A DNA stretch of 64,000 nucleotides from Variovorax sp. OV700 (GCF_900099805.1 NZ_FNDR01000003.1:62001-126000); one strand, 5' to 3'. Positions 36,428 through 46,293 are shown, numbered from the stretch's first letter. Made by a program: numbers and translations. The notes: a model not told the origin generated them from the sequence alone.

Positions 36428-37980
36428 GCGCGGCCCGGCCTGTCTTGCAGCGCCGCCGCCTGCTGCTCGGCGGGATGGCCGCCGCATCGCTGGGCCATCC
36501 GTTCCTGCAGCTGAATGCGCAGCAACAAAGCGCACGCGAACTCTTCACACTCGGCGTGGCATCGGGCAGCCCAAGATCCGACGGCGTGGTGCTGTGGACG
36601 CGTCTCGCACCCGACCCGCTGCAGGGCGGCGGCATGGGCGAGGCACCGGTCGACGTGCGATGGGAAGTGGCGCACGACGAAGGCTTTGCACGCATTGCCG
36701 CGGAGGGCAGGGCCACGGCCGTTGCGGCGCTCGCGCATTCGGTGCACGCCGAAGTGCGGGGCCTCGCGCCCGGCCGGCCTTATTGGTACCGCTTCACGGC
36801 CGAAGGCGTGCGAAGCCCCGTCGGACGCACCCGCACCGCGCCGGCCGACAACGATGCAGCGCCGCAGCCATCGCGCTTTGCCTTCGCCTCGTGCCAACAG
36901 TACGAACAGGGCTACTACGCAGCCTACCGCGACATGGCCGCGCAGCCTTTCGACTTCGTCGTGCACCTGGGCGACTACATCTATGAAAGCTCATGGGGTT
37001 CGCGCCATGTGCGCCACCACCAGGGCGGCATTCCCACGCAGCTGGGCGAGTTTCGCGACCGCTATGCGCTCTACAAGACCGACCCGCACCTGCAGGCCGC
37101 GCATGCCGCCTTCCCCTGGCTCGTGACCTGGGACGACCATGAGGTGGCCAACGACTACACCGACGACGTGTCGCCGCGCACCATCGACCCCGCGCAGTTT
37201 CTTGCCATCCGCGCCGCGGCTTACCAAGCGTGGTACGAGCACATGCCCGTGCCCGCCAGCATGCGGCCGACCGGTGCCGCAGCCACCATCTATGGCCGGC
37301 ATCGCTTCGGCCGCATGCTCGATGTGTTCCTGCTCGATGGGCGGCAGTACCGCTCGCACCACGCCTGCCTGGCGGGACGCAGTGCGTCGCCATTGGCCGA
37401 CTGCGCAGACCGGCTTTCGCCGGAGCGCAGCTTCCTGGGCAAGAAGCAGGAAGCGTGGCTTGCGAACGAACTGGCCGCGCCGCCCGCGCGCTGGACGGTC
37501 ATTGCACAGCCCACCTTGATGGCCGAGGCCGACCGCAAGCGCGGCCCTGAGCACGGCTATTGGATGGACGGCTGGGACGGCTATGCCGCGTCCCGCGCGC
37601 GCCTGCTCGACAGCCTGGCCGCCAACAAGGCGCGCGGCGGCGATGCGTTGGTTATCAGCGGCGACGTGCACGCCTTCTGGGCCGCCGACCTGCGCCGCGA
37701 GCCGCAGGGCCCGGCGGTGGCAACCGAATTCGTCGGCGGCGCCATCACCTCCGAAGGGCCCAGTGCCGCCAACGTGGCCAACCTGCTCGCCAAGAACGAC
37801 CACCTGCGCTACGGCCGAGGCGACAAGCGCGGCTATGCGCACATGGCGCTCGATGCGCGCGGCTGCACCGTCGAGTTTCGCGCCGTGGAAGACGAGAAAT
37901 CCGCAGACAGCGCCGTCGCCCCGATGGCCCGTTTTGCGGTGGAGCGCGGCGCGCCCGGCGTGCATCTCGAAGCTACCTGA
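36424..37980 (+). CDS. Alkaline phosphatase D-family protein, Tat-exported
   Basis: A 518-residue metallophosphatase. The twin-arginine signal is RRRLLLGGMAAASLGHP. The PhoD domain follows an N-terminal beta-sandwich (ARELFTLGVASGSPRSDGVVLWTRLAP). Metal ligands appear in HLGDYIYESSWG, TWDDHEVANDY and VISGDVHAFWAADL. Phosphodiesterase or phosphatase on extracytoplasmic substrates, calcium/iron-dependent in known PhoD. No Pho box is obvious upstream. Confidence 0.93.
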   Translation: MSAARPVLQRRRLLLGGMAAASLGHPFLQLNAQQQSARELFTLGVASGSPRSDGVVLWTRLAPDPLQGGGMGEAPVDVRWEVAHDEGFARIAAEGRATAVAALAHSVHAEVRGLAPGRPYWYRFTAEGVRSPVGRTRTAPADNDAAPQPSRFAFASCQQYEQGYYAAYRDMAAQPFDFVVHLGDYIYESSWGSRHVRHHQGGIPTQLGEFRDRYALYKTDPHLQAAHAAFPWLVTWDDHEVANDYTDDVSPRTIDPAQFLAIRAAAYQAWYEHMPVPASMRPTGAAATIYGRHRFGRMLDVFLLDGRQYRSHHACLAGRSASPLADCADRLSPERSFLGKKQEAWLANELAAPPARWTVIAQPTLMAEADRKRGPEHGYWMDGWDGYAASRARLLDSLAANKARGGDALVISGDVHAFWAADLRREPQGPAVATEFVGGAITSEGPSAANVANLLAKNDHLRYGRGDKRGYAHMALDARGCTVEFRAVEDEKSADSAVAPMARFAVERGAPGVHLEAT

Positions 37981-38068
37981 AATATCGGGGGTGTCAGCAG
38001 GTTTGCGTAGCCGTGTCTATGATGGCCGCCGCCCTTCCTCTCCGTCATCTCTCTCGATCGAGACCACC

Positions 38069-39079
38069 ATGAGCATTCCCACCACCCGTCTCGGCCGCAC
38101 GGGCCTTACCGTGTCGCGGCTAGCGCTCGGCACCATGACCTTCGGCCTTCAGACCGACGAGGCGGTGTCGCACCGCATTCTGGACAAGGCCGCCGAAGGT
38201 GGTATCAACTTTCTCGACACGGCCGACGTGTACCCGCTTGGCGGCACCGTCGAAACCACCGGCCGCACTGAAGAAATCATCGGCCGCTGGCTGCAGAAGC
38301 AGGGCCCCACAGGCCGTCGCCGCTTCGTGGTGGCGACCAAGGCGGTGGGCAAGGTCGGCCCCAACAGCTGGGACCAGGGCGCCTCGCGCAAGCACCTGCT
38401 CGACGCCATCGATGCCTCGCTCAAGCGGCTGCAGACCGACCACGTCGACCTGTACCAGCTGCACAGCGACGACCGCGAGACGCCGCTCGAGGAGAGCCTG
38501 GAGGCGCTCGACGTCATCGTCAAGTCGGGCCGCGCGCGCTACATCGGCGTGTCCAACTTCCTGGCCTACCGGCTGGGCCGCGCGCTTGGCAAGGCCGAGC
38601 TGCACAAGCTCACGCGCTACGTGTCGGTGCAGCCGCGCTACAGCCTGCTGTTCCGCGAGATCGAGCGCGAGCTGCTGCCGCTGGCGGGCGAAGAGGGCCT
38701 GGGCGTGATTCCTTACAACCCGCTGGCCGGCGGCTTGCTCACCGGCAAGTACAAGCCGGGTGCCAAGCCCGAGGAGAACACCCGCTTCACCCTCGGCACC
38801 GCCGGCGGCATGTATCAAGACCGCTACTGGAACGATCGCAGCTTCAACACTGTGACGCAGCTGCACAAGCTGGCCGACGAAGCCGGCGTGCCGCTGGCCA
38901 CGCTGGCGGTGGCCTGGGTCATGGCCAACCCGCTCATCACGGCGCCACTGCTCGGCGCCAGCCGGCCCGAACAGCTCGACGCCACGCTGGCCGCGGCCGC
39001 ATACAAGCTGGACCCTGCGCTGAAGCAGAAGCTCGACGAGCTCACGGCTGAATACCGCAAGGGCGACGCGCCCCGCTAG
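38069..39079 (+). CDS. Aldo/keto reductase
   Basis: A 336-residue NADPH-dependent reductase of the Tas/YghZ-like group. The catalytic Asp and Tyr are in INFLDTADVYPLGG, Lys is in VVATKAVG, and His in YQLHSDD. The remaining parts (SNFLAYRLGRAL, IPYNPLAGGLLTGKY) are typical. Substrate unknown. The ATG at 38069 gives the normal MSIPTTRLGRTGLTVSRLALG start. Confidence 0.93.
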   Translation: MSIPTTRLGRTGLTVSRLALGTMTFGLQTDEAVSHRILDKAAEGGINFLDTADVYPLGGTVETTGRTEEIIGRWLQKQGPTGRRRFVVATKAVGKVGPNSWDQGASRKHLLDAIDASLKRLQTDHVDLYQLHSDDRETPLEESLEALDVIVKSGRARYIGVSNFLAYRLGRALGKAELHKLTRYVSVQPRYSLLFREIERELLPLAGEEGLGVIPYNPLAGGLLTGKYKPGAKPEENTRFTLGTAGGMYQDRYWNDRSFNTVTQLHKLADEAGVPLATLAVAWVMANPLITAPLLGASRPEQLDATLAAAAYKLDPALKQKLDELTAEYRKGDAPR

Positions 39080-39116
39080 GCCCCGAAGGAGTGAACCCCA
39101 ACCCCGCGTTGCTGCC

Positions 39117-40055
39117 ATGGCACAGCTGATGTCGCTGCTGGTGCAGAACGCGATCGCGATCGTCTTCGCGGCAAGCTTTGCCGCGCGCCTCGGATTGCCG
39201 GTGCCCGCGGCCGCCGTGCTGGTGGTGTCGGGCGCACTGCTGGCGGCCGGCAACGTCTCGGTGGCGGGCGTGGTGCTGGCCGCGGTGCTGGCCAACCTGC
39301 TGGGCGACGGCGCCTGGTTCTATGCCGGGCGTCGCTTCGGCTACCGCTTCATGCGCCTTCTGTGCCGCATCTCGCTGTCGCCCGACTCCTGCGTGCGGCG
39401 CGGCGAATCGCTCATCGGCCGCTGGGGCGGGCTCTCGCTGGTGGCTGCCAAGTTTGTGCCGGGCGTCTCGGTGGTGGCGCCGCCCATGGCTGGTGCACTG
39501 GGCATGCCGGTGTGGCGCTTCATCGTCTTCGACATTGGCGCCGCGCTGGTGTGGACCGGCCTTTTCCTCGGGCTGGGCTGGATCTTTCGCGATCAGATCC
39601 AGGACGTGCTGGCCATGCTGGCCCAGGCCGGCGGCATTGCCACCCTGGCGCTGGTGGTGGTGCTGGCAGTGACGCTGGCGGTGCGCTACTGGCGCCGCCG
39701 CGCCTTCATGCGGCTCACCGGCATGCCGCGCATCAACGTGGACGAGCTGCACGATCTGCTCGCCAGCGAGACGCCGCCGCTGGTGATCGACGTGCGCGGC
39801 GAGGCGGGCGTGCAGGTCGACCCGCGCCGCATTCCCGGTGCGCTGCCGTACACGCTCAAGTCGCTGCAGCAGCGGCACCCCGAGCTGCCGCTCGTCGGCG
39901 GGCGCGACGTGGTCGTCTACTGCAACTGCCCCAACGAGGTGTCGGCGGCATTGGCCGCGCGCGTGCTGCTGGCGCGTGGTGCGCGGCGGGCCCTGCCGCT
40001 GACCGGGGGGCTCGACGCCTGGGTGGCCTCGGGCCGGCCCACCAGCGTGCATTGA
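39117..40055 (+). CDS. DedA-family membrane protein fused to a rhodanese domain
   Basis: A 312-residue fusion. Residues 1-190 are a DedA/SNARE-associated protein with helices and GDGAWFYAGRRFGYR plus FVPGVSVVAPPMAGALGM. Residues 205-312 form a rhodanese domain (PPLVIDVRGEAGVQVDPRRIPGALPYTL), with the catalytic Cys in YCNCPNEVSAA. DedA proteins are thought to move undecaprenyl phosphate or other lipids; the attached rhodanese should face the cytoplasm. The start at 39117 has no strong ribosome site. Confidence 0.9.
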   Translation: MAQLMSLLVQNAIAIVFAASFAARLGLPVPAAAVLVVSGALLAAGNVSVAGVVLAAVLANLLGDGAWFYAGRRFGYRFMRLLCRISLSPDSCVRRGESLIGRWGGLSLVAAKFVPGVSVVAPPMAGALGMPVWRFIVFDIGAALVWTGLFLGLGWIFRDQIQDVLAMLAQAGGIATLALVVVLAVTLAVRYWRRRAFMRLTGMPRINVDELHDLLASETPPLVIDVRGEAGVQVDPRRIPGALPYTLKSLQQRHPELPLVGGRDVVVYCNCPNEVSAALAARVLLARGARRALPLTGGLDAWVASGRPTSVH

Positions 40056-40112
40056 GTGAGCGCCGTCAGGCGACCGGCTCATGGCCGCGCCCGGTGGTAG
40101 TCTTGCCCCCCG

Positions 40113-41477
40113 ATGAACCTCCGCACCAAGATCGTCGCGCTGGCTGTGGCACCGCTGCTGGTTGCGCTGGTGCTGGTGGCCCTGGCGGTGCGCCACCAGG
40201 AGCATGACCTGGCGCGGCGCGAACGCGCGCTCATCGAGAAAAGCTACATGGACCAGCGGCGTAGCGAACTGCGCAGCTATGTCGACCTGGCCGTGAGCAC
40301 CGTGCGCCCGCTGTACGACGCGGGCCTGGACGACGACGAAACCCGCACCGAAGCCCTGCGCCGCCTGGCCGCGCTGGACTATGGCGACGACGGCTACTTC
40401 TTCGTCTACGACATGCAGGGCCGCTCGCTCATGCATTCGCGCCAGCCTGACCTCGTCGGCAAGAACCTTTGGGACCTGCGCGACGCCCACGGCCGCTTCA
40501 CCATCCAGGACCTGATTGCCGGTGCGCGCGCCGGCGGCGGTTTTGTCGAATACGAATGGCGCAAGCCCTCCAGCGAGCAGATGGCGCCCAAGCTCGGCTA
40601 CGTCACGGCGCTGCCGCGCTGGAATTGGATGGTCGGCACCGGCCTTTACCTGGACGACATCGAAACGACGATGCAGGCGCTCGATCGCCAGATGAGCACC
40701 AACGTCACCACCACGCTGCTCTGGATTGCAGGCATTGCGGCGCTGTGCCTCGCAGTGGTGAGCGCCACCGGCCTGCTGCTCAACCTGAGCGAGCATCGCG
40801 TGGCCGAAGCCAAGCTGCGGCTGCTGGCTCGCCGCGTGGTGCAGTCGCAGGAAGAAGAGCGCGGCCACCTCGCGCGCGAACTGCACGACGGCACCAGCCA
40901 AACGCTGGTGTCGGCCAAGCTGCTCATCGAATCCGCCGTGGAAGCGCTCGACCGCGAAAGCCAGACCGCGCCACCTGCACTGGCCAAGGCACTGCAACGG
41001 CTCAACGATTCGCTGCTCGAAGTGCGCCGCATCTCGCATCGCCTGCGGCCCGCGCTGCTCGACACCCTCGGCCTGCCCGCCGCGCTCCAGCGCCTGGGCG
41101 ACGAGTTTGCCGAAGAGGGCACCATCGATGCGTCGATCATGATCGAGGGCGAAGCTTACGAACTCTCGCAAGAAGCCAAGACCGCGCTCTTCCGCGTCAC
41201 GCAAGAGGCGCTCACCAACGTGCGCAAGCACGCCAAGGCGCACCGCGTGCACATCGACCTGGGCTTCTTCGACGACGAAGGTGTGCGGCTCGAGATTGGC
41301 GACGACGGCATCGGCTTTGACGTCGACGCCATGCAGCTCGACCCGCGGCGCGGCATCGGCCTGCGCAACATGCGCGAACGCATGGAGTCCATCGGCGGGC
41401 GCCTCCGCGTGACTTCCGGCGAAGGCGGAACCACGATCGTGGCCGAAGTGCCGACCCGCAGCGCCAAGCCTGAGTAG
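40113..41477 (+). CDS. Cache-domain sensor histidine kinase (HisKA_3)
   Basis: A 454-residue kinase: helix at 8-27, a periplasmic single Cache domain about 35-195 (YGDDGYFFVYDMQGRSLMHSRQPDLVGKN is the Cache_2 signature), helix at 200-223, then HisKA_3 with His258 in RELHDGTSQTL and an ATPase domain (EALTNVRKHAKA, GDDGIGFD). Similar proteins respond to small carboxylates. The matching NarL-type regulator starts 5 bases later. Confidence 0.94.
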   Translation: MNLRTKIVALAVAPLLVALVLVALAVRHQEHDLARRERALIEKSYMDQRRSELRSYVDLAVSTVRPLYDAGLDDDETRTEALRRLAALDYGDDGYFFVYDMQGRSLMHSRQPDLVGKNLWDLRDAHGRFTIQDLIAGARAGGGFVEYEWRKPSSEQMAPKLGYVTALPRWNWMVGTGLYLDDIETTMQALDRQMSTNVTTTLLWIAGIAALCLAVVSATGLLLNLSEHRVAEAKLRLLARRVVQSQEEERGHLARELHDGTSQTLVSAKLLIESAVEALDRESQTAPPALAKALQRLNDSLLEVRRISHRLRPALLDTLGLPAALQRLGDEFAEEGTIDASIMIEGEAYELSQEAKTALFRVTQEALTNVRKHAKAHRVHIDLGFFDDEGVRLEIGDDGIGFDVDAMQLDPRRGIGLRNMRERMESIGGRLRVTSGEGGTTIVAEVPTRSAKPE

Positions 41478-41481
41478 CCAG

Positions 41482-42123
41482 ATGACAAAAGACGCCGCCC
41501 CCATTCGCCTCTTTCTGGTCGACGACCATCCGCTGGTGCGCGATGGCCTGCGCGCGCGGCTCGGCGCCATGCCCAACCTCGAGATCGTCGGCGAGGCCGG
41601 AAGCGCAGCCGAGGCGCTGGCCTTGATCGAATCGCTCAAGCCCGACTTGCTGCTGATGGATGTCGGCATGAAAGAAATGAACGGCATCGACCTGGCCGCC
41701 TTGGTGCTGCAACGCCAGCCCGCGCCGCACGTGGTGATGCTCAGCATGTACGACAACCCCGAGTACGTGCAAAAGGCCCTGCAGGTGGGCGCGCGCGGCT
41801 ACGTGCTGAAAGACGCGCCAGCGGCTGAGATCGTCGCGGCCATCGAAGCCGTGTCGGGTGGCGGCACATTCCTGAGCCCGGCCGTGTCGAAGAAGCTGTT
41901 TCGCAACCAGGCGCCAAGGCCGCTGCTCACGCCGCGTGAGAGCGAGATTCTCAGTGCTCTAGGCCGTGGCGAATCAAGCAAGCAGATTGCGCGGGATTTG
42001 GGGTTGAGCGTGCGCACTGTGGAGGCGCATCGACAGAGTATCAAAAGGCGGCTTGGGATCGAAGGGCAGGCGGAACTCATCAAGTATGCGGTGGAGCATG
42101 CGCGGGAGTTTGGGGGCGGGTGA
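41482..42123 (+). CDS. NarL-type response regulator
   Basis: A 213-residue regulator. Receiver Asp60 in LLLMDVGMKEMNG, Lys in VLKDAPAA; LuxR helix-turn-helix in LTPRESEILSALGRGESSKQIARDLGLSVRTVEAHRQSIKRRLG. Partner of the Cache-domain kinase just upstream, forming a two-component system. No target operon is evident. Confidence 0.95.
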   Translation: MTKDAAPIRLFLVDDHPLVRDGLRARLGAMPNLEIVGEAGSAAEALALIESLKPDLLLMDVGMKEMNGIDLAALVLQRQPAPHVVMLSMYDNPEYVQKALQVGARGYVLKDAPAAEIVAAIEAVSGGGTFLSPAVSKKLFRNQAPRPLLTPRESEILSALGRGESSKQIARDLGLSVRTVEAHRQSIKRRLGIEGQAELIKYAVEHAREFGGG

Positions 42124-42141
42124 GCTGTTGCTGTCGGATGT

Positions 42142-43122
42142 TCACTTCGCCTCGTAGTGGTCGTTCACGTAGGTCATGGGGATCCACCGGTAGCCCGAGC
42201 CGTCGCGGCGCAGATGGCCGACGCCGGGGAACGAGATGTGGTCGGCCGCGACCCAGTACCGGCCCTTGACCGCGTCGGCGAACGCCTTCTTGCGGGTTGC
42301 TGCGGCGGCCTTGGGATCGACGTCGAAGACGATCGTCACGCCCGGGTTGGGCATCTGAACTTCCGCCACGTGAACCAGGTCGCCCCAGAACACCAGCTTC
42401 TCGCCCTTGCTCTCGAGCGCGTAGAACGTGTGGCCCGGTGTGTGGCCCGGAGCGGGGATGGAACGGATGCCGGCGAACAGCTCGGTGGCGCCGGAGAACG
42501 TCTTCACCTTGCCGGCATCGACATAGGGCTGCACCTTGGCCGAAGCCTCGTCAAAGTACTTCTTCGCCGCCTCGGGTGCCCGGGCGCGATTTTCGGGATT
42601 CAGCCAGTACGCGACCTCCTTCTGCTCGACGTGGACTGTGGCGTTGGGAAACACGAGGCGCTTGCCATCCATCAAGCCACCGGTGTGGTCGGTGTGGATG
42701 TGCGTGATCAGGATGTCGGTGATCTGCTCGGGGGTGACGCCCACCGCCTTGAGACTGGCCTCGAGCTTGTTCAACGTCGGGCCGTAAAGCTCGCCGGTGC
42801 CGGCGTCCATCAGGATCAGGCGGTCGCCCGCCCGGATCAGGTAGGCGTTGACCGAGGCATCGACCTCGGTCGTCTGATACGTGTCCGCCAGGCGCGACTT
42901 CACCTCGCCGGGCTGAGCGTTGGTCAGCAACTTCAGCGTCGGGATCGGCAGCGTGCCGTCGGAAAGCGCCGCGACCTCGAAGTCGCCGAGCTTGAAGTGG
43001 TAGTAGCCGGCTTGATAGCGACTCACCTTGGTCGGAGGCGCCTCGGCCGCGAATGAGACCGGGGCGACCAGGCTGGTGGCGACAGCGGCGGCCATGAAGG
43101 CCGCAAGGAATGTGCGTTTCAT
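42142..43122 (-). CDS. Secreted metallo-beta-lactamase-fold hydrolase
   Basis: A 326-residue protein. A Sec signal (MKRTFLAAFMAAAVATSLVAPVSFAAEA) precedes an MBL domain with ILITHIHTDHTGGLMDG (HxHxDH), the later His in PAPGHTPGHTFY and DLVHVAEVQ. A quorum-quenching lactonase, sulfatase-like or other role is possible. Divergent from a LysR regulator 92 bases away, which probably controls it. Confidence 0.9.
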   Translation of the reverse strand: MKRTFLAAFMAAAVATSLVAPVSFAAEAPPTKVSRYQAGYYHFKLGDFEVAALSDGTLPIPTLKLLTNAQPGEVKSRLADTYQTTEVDASVNAYLIRAGDRLILMDAGTGELYGPTLNKLEASLKAVGVTPEQITDILITHIHTDHTGGLMDGKRLVFPNATVHVEQKEVAYWLNPENRARAPEAAKKYFDEASAKVQPYVDAGKVKTFSGATELFAGIRSIPAPGHTPGHTFYALESKGEKLVFWGDLVHVAEVQMPNPGVTIVFDVDPKAAAATRKKAFADAVKGRYWVAADHISFPGVGHLRRDGSGYRWIPMTYVNDHYEAK

Positions 43123-43192
43123 CGTGGGGCTCTTGTTAAGTAAGTGGTGAAAGGCAGTATATTTATCTCCATATGATTGATAAATATTGAGT

Positions 43193-43206
43193 TTGTGATT
43201 TCACAA
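43193..43206. promoter_or_regulatory. LysR-type operator between the MBL gene and its regulator
   Basis: TTGTGA-TT-TCACAA is a perfect 14-base palindrome 8 bases before the LysR start. The surrounding 92-base gap is AT-rich (ATTGATAAATATTGAG). This fits autoregulation and control of the divergent gene, the normal LysR arrangement. Confidence 0.5.
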
Positions 43207-43214
43207 TCAACGAT

Positions 43215-44165
43215 ATGGAAACAATGATTGACAATCTGGTCGAGCTGACGATCTTCGACAAGGTCGCCAGTGCCGGCAGTCTCACGGGGGCCGCGAACGA
43301 GCTGGGCCTGTCTCTGGCAGTAGTCAGCAAGCGCTTGGCAACCCTCGAGGCGCGCATGGGCGTGCGCCTGCTCAATCGGACCACACGGCGGCAATCAATG
43401 ACGCAGGAAGGCGAACGCTTCCACCTGCATTGCGTACGCATCCTTGCGGAGGTGCAGCAGGCCGAGGCGGTGATGCAGCACAGCCGCACCGACATCGAAG
43501 GACACCTGCGGGTGACGGCACCGCGCATGCTGGGCACACGCTATCTCGCAGCGCTGGCGGCGCAGTTCCAGGCCATGCATCCGGCGTTGAGGATCGAGCT
43601 CGTTTTGAGCGACGACGTCGTGGATCTCGTGGAGCAAGGCATTGACCTGGCGCTGCGCTTCGGGGTGCTCGACGACTCGACGATGACGGCACGCCACATC
43701 GCCGACAGCGAGCTCGTCCTGTGCGCCGCGCCGGACTATTTGCGGCGCTTCGGCTCTCCCGACACGCCCGCTGCGCTCTCAGCGCACAACTGCATTCTCT
43801 ACGGCACGCGAAGCACGCGGCACTGGCTCTTCCAGCACGAAGGAAAACCGGTCTCGGCCGAGGTGAACGCGACCTTCCTGTGCAATGACGGCAACGCGGC
43901 CAAAGCGCTCGCGCTGGCCGGCGGCGGGATCTTTCTCAAGTCAATATGGGATGTAGGCTCGGAGCTGAGGGATGGAACGCTGGTGCGCGTGCTGGGGCGA
44001 TACGGCATCCCCAGCGCACCGCTGCATGTCGTGTACCCGCATGCATTGCATCTGGCCCCTCGTGTACGCCACTTTGCCGACTACGCTCTTAAGAGCCTTC
44101 GCGGCGAATGGGAACTGCTTACCGACAAGGCCTCCGGGCGGGATCGTTTCAACACAGTTCAATAG
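43215..44165 (+). CDS. LysR-family transcriptional regulator
   Basis: A 316-residue regulator. The winged helix is LTIFDKVASAGSLTGAANELGLSLAVVSKRLATLEARMGVRLLNRTTRR; the C-terminal effector domain follows. Likely controls the divergent MBL-fold hydrolase. Its last 17 bases overlap the 3' end of the GH3 gene on the other strand. Confidence 0.95.
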   Translation: METMIDNLVELTIFDKVASAGSLTGAANELGLSLAVVSKRLATLEARMGVRLLNRTTRRQSMTQEGERFHLHCVRILAEVQQAEAVMQHSRTDIEGHLRVTAPRMLGTRYLAALAAQFQAMHPALRIELVLSDDVVDLVEQGIDLALRFGVLDDSTMTARHIADSELVLCAAPDYLRRFGSPDTPAALSAHNCILYGTRSTRHWLFQHEGKPVSAEVNATFLCNDGNAAKALALAGGGIFLKSIWDVGSELRDGTLVRVLGRYGIPSAPLHVVYPHALHLAPRVRHFADYALKSLRGEWELLTDKASGRDRFNTVQ

Positions 44166-46293
44166 TCTGGCGCAGCAACCCTGATTCCTCGGCACTTGGC
44201 CCGACGAAGATCTCGACTTCGCCCGCCTCGAACAAGGGCTGCAGGTCCGGCCCGAGGTAGCGCAACTCGGCCGCCGGCAGCTCCAGGTTCACCGAGCCGG
44301 CTTCGCCAGGCATCAATCGCAGCTTCGCGTAGCCCTTGAGTTCCAGCAACGGCCGGGTGACACGGCTTCGCTTGCTGCGAACGAACAGGAAGACAGTCTC
44401 TTCAGCCTCGCGCGCGCCAACATTTCGCAGTTTGACGCTGATCTTCAGCGCGTCTTGCTCGCGCACGCGCTGCGGCTCGACCTGAAGTTCGTCGTAGATG
44501 AACCGGCCGTAGGTCAAGCCGTGACCGAAGGCATACAGCGGCGTGTTTTCGACGTCCTGGTACTTGCTCGTGAAGTAGTCGGCGGGATTGATCGGCCGGC
44601 CGGTGGGGCGCTGGCCGAAGAAGATCGGCACCTGCCCGACGGCGCGCGGCCAGCTCATCGGCGTGCGACCGCCGGGCGTTACCCGCCCCGTGACCACGTC
44701 GGCGATCGCATGGCCGGCTTCGATGCCGAGGAACCATGCAGCCAGCAGCGCATCGGCGTGTTCGGCCAGCCAGGGGACGACGAGCGGGCGGCCCGAGAAC
44801 AGGATCGCGATGACGGGGATGCCGAGCGCGCGTGCACGTGCCGTCACCGCTTCGGCCAGAGCCTGTTGTCGGCCGGGAAGCGCGGGCGTGGCGCGGCTCG
44901 CCGCCTCGCCACTCATCGTGGCGCGCTCGCCCAGGCACAGCAGGACGGCGTCGGCGCCGTCGCACAGCGCAATGGCAGCTTCGATGCCGCTGTCGTCGCC
45001 GCCCTCGATGGCGACGCCGGGTGCATGGCGGATGTCGGTCTGCGGCAGCGCGGCGCGCAAGCCGGCAAGCACGCTGACGGCCGGCTCGTGTTCGCCGGCG
45101 CCCCACCACGGGCCTTTCATCTCGGTGTTTGCGTCGGCCAGCGGGCCGACGACACACAGTGCCTTCGGTGCAGCAGGCAAGGGCAGGGTGTCCCGCTCGT
45201 TCTTCAGCATGACGATGGCCTTGCGCCCGGCGTCGCGCGACAGCGCGTGCCGTTCGGCGACAACCGCCGCGGGCTCCGGTGTCGCGCCGCGACGGTAAGG
45301 GTCGTCGAACAGGCCGAGCTGCTCCTTGAGCCGCAACACGCGGCGCACGCTGGCGTCGATCTCCTCGATCGTCACCCGTCCCTGCTCGAGCGCGACCGGC
45401 AGGCCCTTGCGGTACGCGTCGGCCATCATGTCGATGTCGACGCCGGCCTTCAGCGCCAGTACCGCGGCATCGACGAGATCGGCCGCGACGCCGTGCTTGA
45501 TCAATTCCGCGATCGCGTTGTAGTCGCTGACGATGACGCCGTCCCAGCCCATCTCGCCGCGCAGCCAGTCGCGCAGCAAGGGAATGTGCGCCGTCATCGG
45601 CACGCCGTTGAGATCGGTAAAGGCGGGCATCAGCGTCGCGACGCCGGCACGGACCGCTGCTGCGAAGCCCGGCAGATGCACCTCGCGCAAGGTGCGCTCG
45701 GAGATGTCCACGGCGGCGTACTCCCGCCCCGCGTTGACTGCGCCGTACGCGACGAAATGCTTCGCACAGGCGGCCAGCGATTCGGCCGATGACAGATCGG
45801 CCCCCTGGAAGCCGCGCACCTTGGCCCCTGCGATGCGGGCGTTCAGCCAGGGGTCTTCGCCGGGTCCTTCCGCGGTGCGGCCCCAGCGGGGATCGCGCGA
45901 TACATCGAGCATCGGCGCGAAAGTCATCGCCAGGCCGTCGGCAGCGCCTTCGCGCGCGGCCTCCCGCGCCGTGCGCTCCCAGAGGTCTTCGTCGAAGGTG
46001 CCGGCTTCGGCAAGCGGGATTGGAAAGAGCGTGCGATGGCCATGAATGATGTCCAGGCCGATCAAGAGCGGAATGCGAAGCCGCGACTTCTCGACCGCCA
46101 GCCGCTGCATCTCGTGCGTGGGACCGGCGCCGACCATGTTCAGCAGATTGCCGACGGTGCCGTCGATGATCGACTGCGTGGAGTCCCCCGCGAGCACCGG
46201 CCCGGTGACCGTGTAGCTGGAGGCAGTCATCGTCAGTTGACCCAGCTTTTCGGCTAGCGTCATCCGGGCCATGAGGGTGTCGATGCGGCTCAT
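44149..46293 (-). CDS. GH3 beta-glucosidase (BglX-like)
   Basis: A 714-residue glycoside hydrolase: N-terminal GH3 barrel, GH3 C-terminal domain (KALCVVGPLADANTEMKG...) and a fibronectin-III-like end (VREQDALKISVKLRNVGAREAEETVFLFV). The nucleophile is Asp257 in GWDGVIVSDYNAI; KHF (Lys178-Phe180) and the Arg/His sugar-binding residues are also present. It lacks a signal peptide, unlike periplasmic BglX, so it should act on glucosides inside the cell. It diverges from the GH144-like gene and is a good candidate to split short beta-1,2-gluco-oligosaccharides; this is inference. Confidence 0.93.
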   Translation of the reverse strand: MSRIDTLMARMTLAEKLGQLTMTASSYTVTGPVLAGDSTQSIIDGTVGNLLNMVGAGPTHEMQRLAVEKSRLRIPLLIGLDIIHGHRTLFPIPLAEAGTFDEDLWERTAREAAREGAADGLAMTFAPMLDVSRDPRWGRTAEGPGEDPWLNARIAGAKVRGFQGADLSSAESLAACAKHFVAYGAVNAGREYAAVDISERTLREVHLPGFAAAVRAGVATLMPAFTDLNGVPMTAHIPLLRDWLRGEMGWDGVIVSDYNAIAELIKHGVAADLVDAAVLALKAGVDIDMMADAYRKGLPVALEQGRVTIEEIDASVRRVLRLKEQLGLFDDPYRRGATPEPAAVVAERHALSRDAGRKAIVMLKNERDTLPLPAAPKALCVVGPLADANTEMKGPWWGAGEHEPAVSVLAGLRAALPQTDIRHAPGVAIEGGDDSGIEAAIALCDGADAVLLCLGERATMSGEAASRATPALPGRQQALAEAVTARARALGIPVIAILFSGRPLVVPWLAEHADALLAAWFLGIEAGHAIADVVTGRVTPGGRTPMSWPRAVGQVPIFFGQRPTGRPINPADYFTSKYQDVENTPLYAFGHGLTYGRFIYDELQVEPQRVREQDALKISVKLRNVGAREAEETVFLFVRSKRSRVTRPLLELKGYAKLRLMPGEAGSVNLELPAAELRYLGPDLQPLFEAGEVEIFVGPSAEESGLLRQTIELC

